From Candidatus Melainabacteria bacterium (lineage in GTDB: Bacteria > Cyanobacteriota > Vampirovibrionia > 2-02-FULL-35-15): a stretch of 64,000 nucleotides of DNA. Positions 60,004-64,000 of this stretch are shown piece after piece (within the stretch, counting starts at the first letter, position 1; each line of letters begins with the position of its first letter). The stretch lies in assembly GCA_023250195.1 (NCBI GenBank), contig JAHFBF010000001.1:124001-188000 (forward strand), written 5' to 3'. A model generated the notes under the pieces. That model did no database searches. It saw only the letters and a list, made by a program, of their open reading frames with translations, and had not been told where the DNA came from. The position numbers and the translations under genes are program-made.

Positions 60004-60309
60004 TTAGTTATCAGAAAAAGGCTTTGCTTTTCTTACTTCTTTTTCAAGGACATCACACCATTGATATTTACTCAAACCAGAAAAGTAAGAGTGTCTCTGA
60101 GCGTTCCCTGAATAAGTGTTAGCTCTACTTAGAATTTGAATTATACCTTCTAATCCTTTTCCCTTGAAAAGAAAGTCAAAACATGGTGGAGAAGGAATCT
60201 TTTCTCTAATTCTTTTAATTTCGGGCCCATTTAAAGATCTCTCCGGTAAGTGAACTCTTTGCTTACCTTGAAAATCTACTGGAATTATATTTCTTATATC
60301 CACTATCAA
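60004..60309 (-). CDS. Unrecognised small protein (about 101 residues)
   Basis: Starts TTG at 60309 or GTG at 60303; neither has a clear ribosome-binding site. It holds PVDFQGKQRVHLPERSLNG, IKRIREKIPSPPCFDFLF and ILSRANTYSGNAQRHSYF. The composition is protein-like and the same strand as prfB, upstream of it by 23 nt, so it may share its transcript. No family recognised. Confidence in coding is moderate. Confidence 0.5.
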   Translation of the reverse strand: MIVDIRNIIPVDFQGKQRVHLPERSLNGPEIKRIREKIPSPPCFDFLFKGKGLEGIIQILSRANTYSGNAQRHSYFSGLSKYQWCDVLEKEVRKAKPFSDN

Positions 60310-60491
60310 TATTAAATATCAGTTTTAGATAGCTTTTTTCAAGTTAAATCCTAAGAATCTAACAAATCTGCAAATGGTTAAAACCTCTAAGCAAAATTCT
60401 CTTAACCAAATCAGAGACTTTACCGGATTATTTTATTTTTAAATATTATGTACTATAGAACCCAAGTAAACAATTTAAAAAGGAGAGACAT

Positions 60492-60713
60492 ATGAGTTTA
60501 ACAACTGCCGGTGTTTTACCTACAGGAGCCTTAAAAGGGCAAGGCGCTCATCCCGAGAGACTTAAAACAGCTGAACAATGGATTGAAGCTGCTGAAAGTG
60601 GAAGAGTTGGCTATTCAACTGTAATGGCTAATGAAAAATCTTTAACTAGGCGCTTTGGGGAAGATCATTTTGACTTAATCCTAGTAGCATGCAAAGACTT
60701 ACCAGGATTCTAA
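60492..60713 (+). CDS. Small unrecognised protein (73 residues)
   Basis: A strong AAGGAGAG site lies about 5 nt before the ATG. The sequence has a Gly/Pro-rich start (TTAGVLPTGALKGQGAHPER) and an amphipathic helical middle (LKTAEQWIEAAESGRVGYS). No signal peptide, no known family. It is convergent with mnmG with no gap. Likely real. Confidence 0.65.
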   Translation: MSLTTAGVLPTGALKGQGAHPERLKTAEQWIEAAESGRVGYSTVMANEKSLTRRFGEDHFDLILVACKDLPGF

Positions 60714-62681
60714 CTATACTTTAAGTCCTGCTAATTGAAGCTGTTTAATATTCGATAATAAAACAGCAATATCAGCGGGTGAAACTCCCCCTATTCTAGA
60801 TGCCTGACCTATCGTGATTGGTTTGATTTTATCAAGCTTTTCCCGGGCTTCATTTGACAAGTGAATAAGACTTTTAAAATCTATGCTTAATGGGATTTTA
60901 ATCTTTTCAATTTTGTCCTGCTGGGATATTTGAGAAAGTTGTCTGTTTATATATCCTTCATATTTTACTTCGGTTTCTATTTCAAATTCGGGAATATTAC
61001 TCACCACATCATTGCGAGGAGGGACAAAGTCCTGACGTGGCAATCTCTCTAACGTTTTGGAGATTGCTTCGTCGCTCATGCTCCTCGCAATGACGCCTTG
61101 CGAAAGCTCTTTAATACACTCATATGTAATACCAGGTCTTTTTAAAAGCTCTAACAAACTCATTGGTTCTTCAATTTGTGAATCATATTTTGCAAGAATA
61201 TTATTTACTTCAGCTATTGGTGTTACTTTTGTTTTTTCAAGTCTTAATTTTTCATTTTTCATTTTTTCCATTTTTTCATTGAATATCTTCCACCTGAAAT
61301 CATCCACAAGCCCAATCTCGCGTCCAAGCAGGGTCAATCTCTGATCTGCATTATCCTGTCTTAGAAGTAATCTGTACTCAGAACGAGACGTAAGCATTCT
61401 ATAAGGCTCATCCATCTCCTTTGTAACTAGATCATCAATCAATGTCCCTATATAACTTGAATTGCGTTCAAAAATTAATGGTTCTAAATCCTTTACATCC
61501 CTGCCTGCATTTATACCAGCCACAATTCCCTGTGCAGCAGCTTCTTCATAACCACTTGTACCAAGCACCTGACCAGCTATAAAAAGTCCTTTCACATTTT
61601 TTGACATAAGTGCATGATTAAACTGTGTGCCGGGAAAATAATCATATTCAACAGCATAAGCTGGTCTTATAATTAACGCATTCTCAAGCCCTGGAAGCGA
61701 GCGAACTATTTCCCATTGAACTTCAATAGGCAGGCTTGTTGAACATCCCTGCAAATAAATTTCATTTGTATGTCGGCCTTCCGGCTCTAGAAACAAATGA
61801 TGGGAAAGTTTATCTTTAAACCTGACTACTTTATCTTCAATTGATGGACAATATCTGGGTCCAACACATTCTATAATCCCGGCATAAATAGGCGACTTAT
61901 CTAAATTAGCTCTGATTATTTCATGTGTTTTTTCATTTGTTCTTGTCAAATAACACGGTATTTGTTTACGAATTGGTCTGTCCGGTAAAAAAGAAAAGAA
62001 CGATGGATTTTCATCACCCCAATGTTCTTCTAAAATTGAAAAATTTATTGCTCTGCCATCAAGCCTTGGCGGTGTCCCTGTTTTAAGTCTCTTTGATTTA
62101 AAGCCCAAAGAAACAAGAGAATCAGTTAAACCATAAGCTGCAAATTCTCCTGCCCTGCCGGCAGAATTTGACTTCAAACCAACGTGAACTTTTCCGGAAA
62201 GGAAAGTCCCTGTTGTTATTATGACCGTCTTTCCATATACCTTTTCACCAAGAGATGTTTCTACACCTTTAATTCTCTTTGATTGTGAAGTTTCTTCAAC
62301 AATTAGCCCGGTTATCATTGCTTGATATATATCCAAACCGGGTATATTTTCTAGGTAATTCTTAACCCACATTGAATACTCTTTTTTATCAGATTGAGCT
62401 CTAAGAGACCTTACAGCCGGGCCCTTGCTGGCATTTAATGTTTTAAGCTGCAGGTAAGTAGCATCAGCAGCAATCCCCATAAGGCCGCCAAGAGCATCAA
62501 TTTCTTTGACAAGATGAGATTTTGCCGGACCACCAACAGCAGGATTACAAGGCATTAAAGCAATGGTGTCAAGATTTAAGGCAAGGAGTAAAGTTTTTGC
62601 ACCAAGTTTTGCACTGGCATGTGCAGCTTCACAACCAGAATGACCGGCACCAACTACAATGACATCATAAAATCTATCCAT
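60714..62681 (-). CDS. mnmG: tRNA uridine-5-carboxymethylaminomethyl modification enzyme MnmG (GidA)
   Basis: FAD-dependent partner of MnmE that modifies U34 of tRNAs. 655 residues, longer than the usual 620-630. Motifs: VIVVGAGHSGCEAAHASAKLG, MPCNPAVGGPAKSHLVKEIDALGG, TGTFLSGKVHVG, RAGEFAAYGL, RLKTGTPPR, IEDKVVRF, HLFLEPEGRHTNEIYLQG, ITYECIKEL and the C-terminal tail (VKYEGYINRQLSQI and HLSNEAREKL) that binds MnmE/tRNA. Between YECIKEL and EFEIETEVKYEGYI an extra segment of about 30 residues (GVIARSMSDEAISKTLERL...) is encoded by a copy of the 89-bp intergenic repeat (61007-61095), in frame. Confidence 0.96.
   Translation of the reverse strand: MDRFYDVIVVGAGHSGCEAAHASAKLGAKTLLLALNLDTIALMPCNPAVGGPAKSHLVKEIDALGGLMGIAADATYLQLKTLNASKGPAVRSLRAQSDKKEYSMWVKNYLENIPGLDIYQAMITGLIVEETSQSKRIKGVETSLGEKVYGKTVIITTGTFLSGKVHVGLKSNSAGRAGEFAAYGLTDSLVSLGFKSKRLKTGTPPRLDGRAINFSILEEHWGDENPSFFSFLPDRPIRKQIPCYLTRTNEKTHEIIRANLDKSPIYAGIIECVGPRYCPSIEDKVVRFKDKLSHHLFLEPEGRHTNEIYLQGCSTSLPIEVQWEIVRSLPGLENALIIRPAYAVEYDYFPGTQFNHALMSKNVKGLFIAGQVLGTSGYEEAAAQGIVAGINAGRDVKDLEPLIFERNSSYIGTLIDDLVTKEMDEPYRMLTSRSEYRLLLRQDNADQRLTLLGREIGLVDDFRWKIFNEKMEKMKNEKLRLEKTKVTPIAEVNNILAKYDSQIEEPMSLLELLKRPGITYECIKELSQGVIARSMSDEAISKTLERLPRQDFVPPRNDVVSNIPEFEIETEVKYEGYINRQLSQISQQDKIEKIKIPLSIDFKSLIHLSNEAREKLDKIKPITIGQASRIGGVSPADIAVLLSNIKQLQLAGLKV
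61007..61095. repeat. Dispersed inverted-repeat element inside mnmG (copy 3)
   Basis: TCATTGCGAGGAG at the left and CTCCTCGCAATGACG at the right, with GACGTGGCAATCTC and GAGATTGCTTCGTCG inside, match 10428-10516. Read on the minus strand it has no stop in the mnmG frame. Confidence 0.92.
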
Positions 62682-62728
62682 ATGATTAAATTAAACTCGA
62701 GGCCTCAAACTATTGTACAAGAAGAAAC
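62682..62728. other. Divergent intergenic space between mnmG and the HD gene
   Basis: 47 bp, A/T-rich, presumably containing both promoters or parts of them; no consensus box is clear. Confidence 0.4.
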
Positions 62729-64000
62729 ATGAAAGATAAAAAAGACAATTTAAATAGTATTTCCATAGTTAAAAGAAATGGAAACACCGATAATAAATAC
62801 ACAAATCCAGATACAAAGCCCACAAACGTAGAAGGTCATTATCCCCGCTTTATGCTTCATGGAGCAATTAATTTACTTCAGGAAGACTTGCGGGAATTAA
62901 GCATAATACTGGAAAGTTTTGTACCTTACCTGGATAAAATCGGGATTCAGTTAAACCAGACGAACTCTCTTATTAAAGAAATAATTACAGGAACAGAAAT
63001 TTTTAGAAGATTAAAGGGAATAAGCCAGGTAGAACTTTTACCATTTGCTTTTAAACAGGTCCCCTGGTTTACAAGATACACACACTCATGTTTGACATAT
63101 GTTTTTGGGGAATATGTTGTTAATAAACTTCATAAAAGTTTGAGCTTTAATGAAACAGATTTTGAAGCTGTAAAACTTTGTTTTTTAATCCATGATCTCG
63201 GACATGGTCCATTCAGCCATCTTACTGAAAGAGCTTTTAGAACACCAAGAGGCAGGGGTGGAAAAATCCCAAAAGAATATGATCATGAATACTGGACAAA
63301 GATTCTTTTAAATGAATTAAAAGAACAACTATTTGATGCAAATGACAATCCTTACTTAAACAAGAAATTAACCAAAGAAGAAAAAGATAGATTGAATATT
63401 TTTTCAAAAGCTATTGAAATCATTTCCAAAGAAAAAATAAATCTTTGCACCCAGCTGCTTTCAAGCCAGGTAGACTTAGACAGACTTGCAAACTATCTTG
63501 GTGACAGGCTTGTAGTCAATGTCATCCTTGAAGAAGCTGATGTCAAAAGCGAAAGCATGGTGAAGCATTTAAGTTCTTTAAGCGAAGTTGTAGATAATAT
63601 CAAAAGAATAATGAATGGCTTTGTAGTACTGGAAAAAGATACTGCTGGTAATAAATGTGAGCCTTATTTAGCTATTCATGAAGATGCTGTTAACCCTATT
63701 ATTCATTACCTTTTAGACAGACACATAATCCGTTACTATCTCTTAAAGCACTATAGGCGTGAAGCTTCTAACAATTTACTGGAAAAGATTCTCCTCCGTT
63801 CTAAACACCTGGTCAGAAATAACCAACTGGATTCACTTGGAAAGACTGACTTACTGGTTCAGACATGGCTATTTGGAAATCATACTGAAGCTGAATTTGT
63901 AGAAATGGATGATCAGCTTGTATTTAACCAGATAAGGAAATGGATGAAAAACACAAAAGATGAAATACTTAAAGATCTAACTTTTAGATTTACTGCTCAT
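62729..64000 (+). CDS. HD-domain phosphohydrolase (SAMHD1/dGTPase-like), 3' end outside window
   Basis: Open from ATG at 62729 to the window end (424 codons visible). Pattern of the HD phosphohydrolase superfamily: LKGISQVELLPFAFKQ then RYTHSCLTYVFGEYVVNKL (first His), CFLIHDLGHGPFSHLTERAF (HD pair), and SSQVDLDRLANYLGDRL (last Asp), the order seen in SAMHD1-like dNTP triphosphohydrolases and relatives. The first 40 residues are hydrophilic and unlike the core. Substrate (dNTP, or other nucleotide) unknown. Divergent from mnmG. Confidence 0.85.
   Translation, partial: MKDKKDNLNSISIVKRNGNTDNKYTNPDTKPTNVEGHYPRFMLHGAINLLQEDLRELSIILESFVPYLDKIGIQLNQTNSLIKEIITGTEIFRRLKGISQVELLPFAFKQVPWFTRYTHSCLTYVFGEYVVNKLHKSLSFNETDFEAVKLCFLIHDLGHGPFSHLTERAFRTPRGRGGKIPKEYDHEYWTKILLNELKEQLFDANDNPYLNKKLTKEEKDRLNIFSKAIEIISKEKINLCTQLLSSQVDLDRLANYLGDRLVVNVILEEADVKSESMVKHLSSLSEVVDNIKRIMNGFVVLEKDTAGNKCEPYLAIHEDAVNPIIHYLLDRHIIRYYLLKHYRREASNNLLEKILLRSKHLVRNNQLDSLGKTDLLVQTWLFGNHTEAEFVEMDDQLVFNQIRKWMKNTKDEILKDLTFRFTAH

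Overview
The window is a low-GC (about one third G+C by eye) bacterial chromosome segment packed with housekeeping genes on both strands. Gene content fits a diderm of the cyanobacterial/Melainabacteria (Vampirovibrionia) side of the tree: a DUF1802-type protein, an AMIN-like/phosphodiester-glycosidase exported protein, a SigF/FliA-class sigma factor, a heptose adenylyltransferase (implying an LPS-type envelope), and several families of dispersed palindromes and heptanucleotide repeats reminiscent of filamentous cyanobacteria. No photosynthesis gene is present. The taxonomic placement is inference, not proof.

Layout. 1-8 kb: tail of an unknown large protein, a TRZ/ATZ amidohydrolase with a zinc dehydrogenase, a phosphodiester glycosidase-like protein with dihydroorotase, and tRNA-guanine transglycosylase. 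7-17 kb: cell-wall amidase plus glutamate racemase, trpA, gatB, glutamate dehydrogenase, PBP2, and a cupin-FAD oxidoreductase fusion. 17-20 kb is the most accessory stretch: a HEPN/nucleotidyltransferase toxin-antitoxin pair between two copies of a broken gene tail, a JAMM-like protein, a serine-recombinase remnant and a tRNA-Leu. 20-27 kb: citramalate synthase, glucokinase, DprA, a FliA-type sigma factor, ElbB, DUF1802. 27-43 kb: a 1,224-residue exported Kelch protein, RlmN, CtpA-type protease, CCA-adding enzyme, penicillin acylase, YajQ, a DedA-like protein, HisC, a MurG-like glycosyltransferase, PstB and RfaE2. 43-51 kb: several unrecognised proteins, a nucleotide-sugar dehydrogenase homologue lacking its catalytic cysteine, and acetolactate synthase. 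51-64 kb: DNA polymerase I, ThiL, Ppx/GppA, tRNA-Leu, infC-rpmI-rplT, prfB with a programmed frameshift, MnmG, and the start of an HD-domain phosphohydrolase.

The most striking property is the repeats. At least four kinds of short palindromic or heptamer repeat occur between genes and also in frame inside protein genes: the amidohydrolase, amidase tail, MurI (twice), RlmN, the CCA enzyme tail, the dehydrogenase homologue, a zinc-ribbon-like ORF, IlvB, PolA, ThiL and MnmG. This recalls Rickettsia palindromic elements: mobile or amplifying repeats that enter genes, keep the frame open and add a short peptide. Heptamer arrays with a strict 7-nt period form a second system, like the short tandemly repeated repetitive (STRR) sequences of cyanobacteria.

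Genes that clearly work together are few. The window is mostly scattered housekeeping functions in two- to four-gene operons: pyrC with the glycosidase-like gene, amidase-murI, sigma factor-dprA, pac-yajQ, pstB-rfaE2, the dehydrogenase homologue with a Cys-rich protein, two small membrane proteins-thiL-ppx, and infC-rpmI-rplT.
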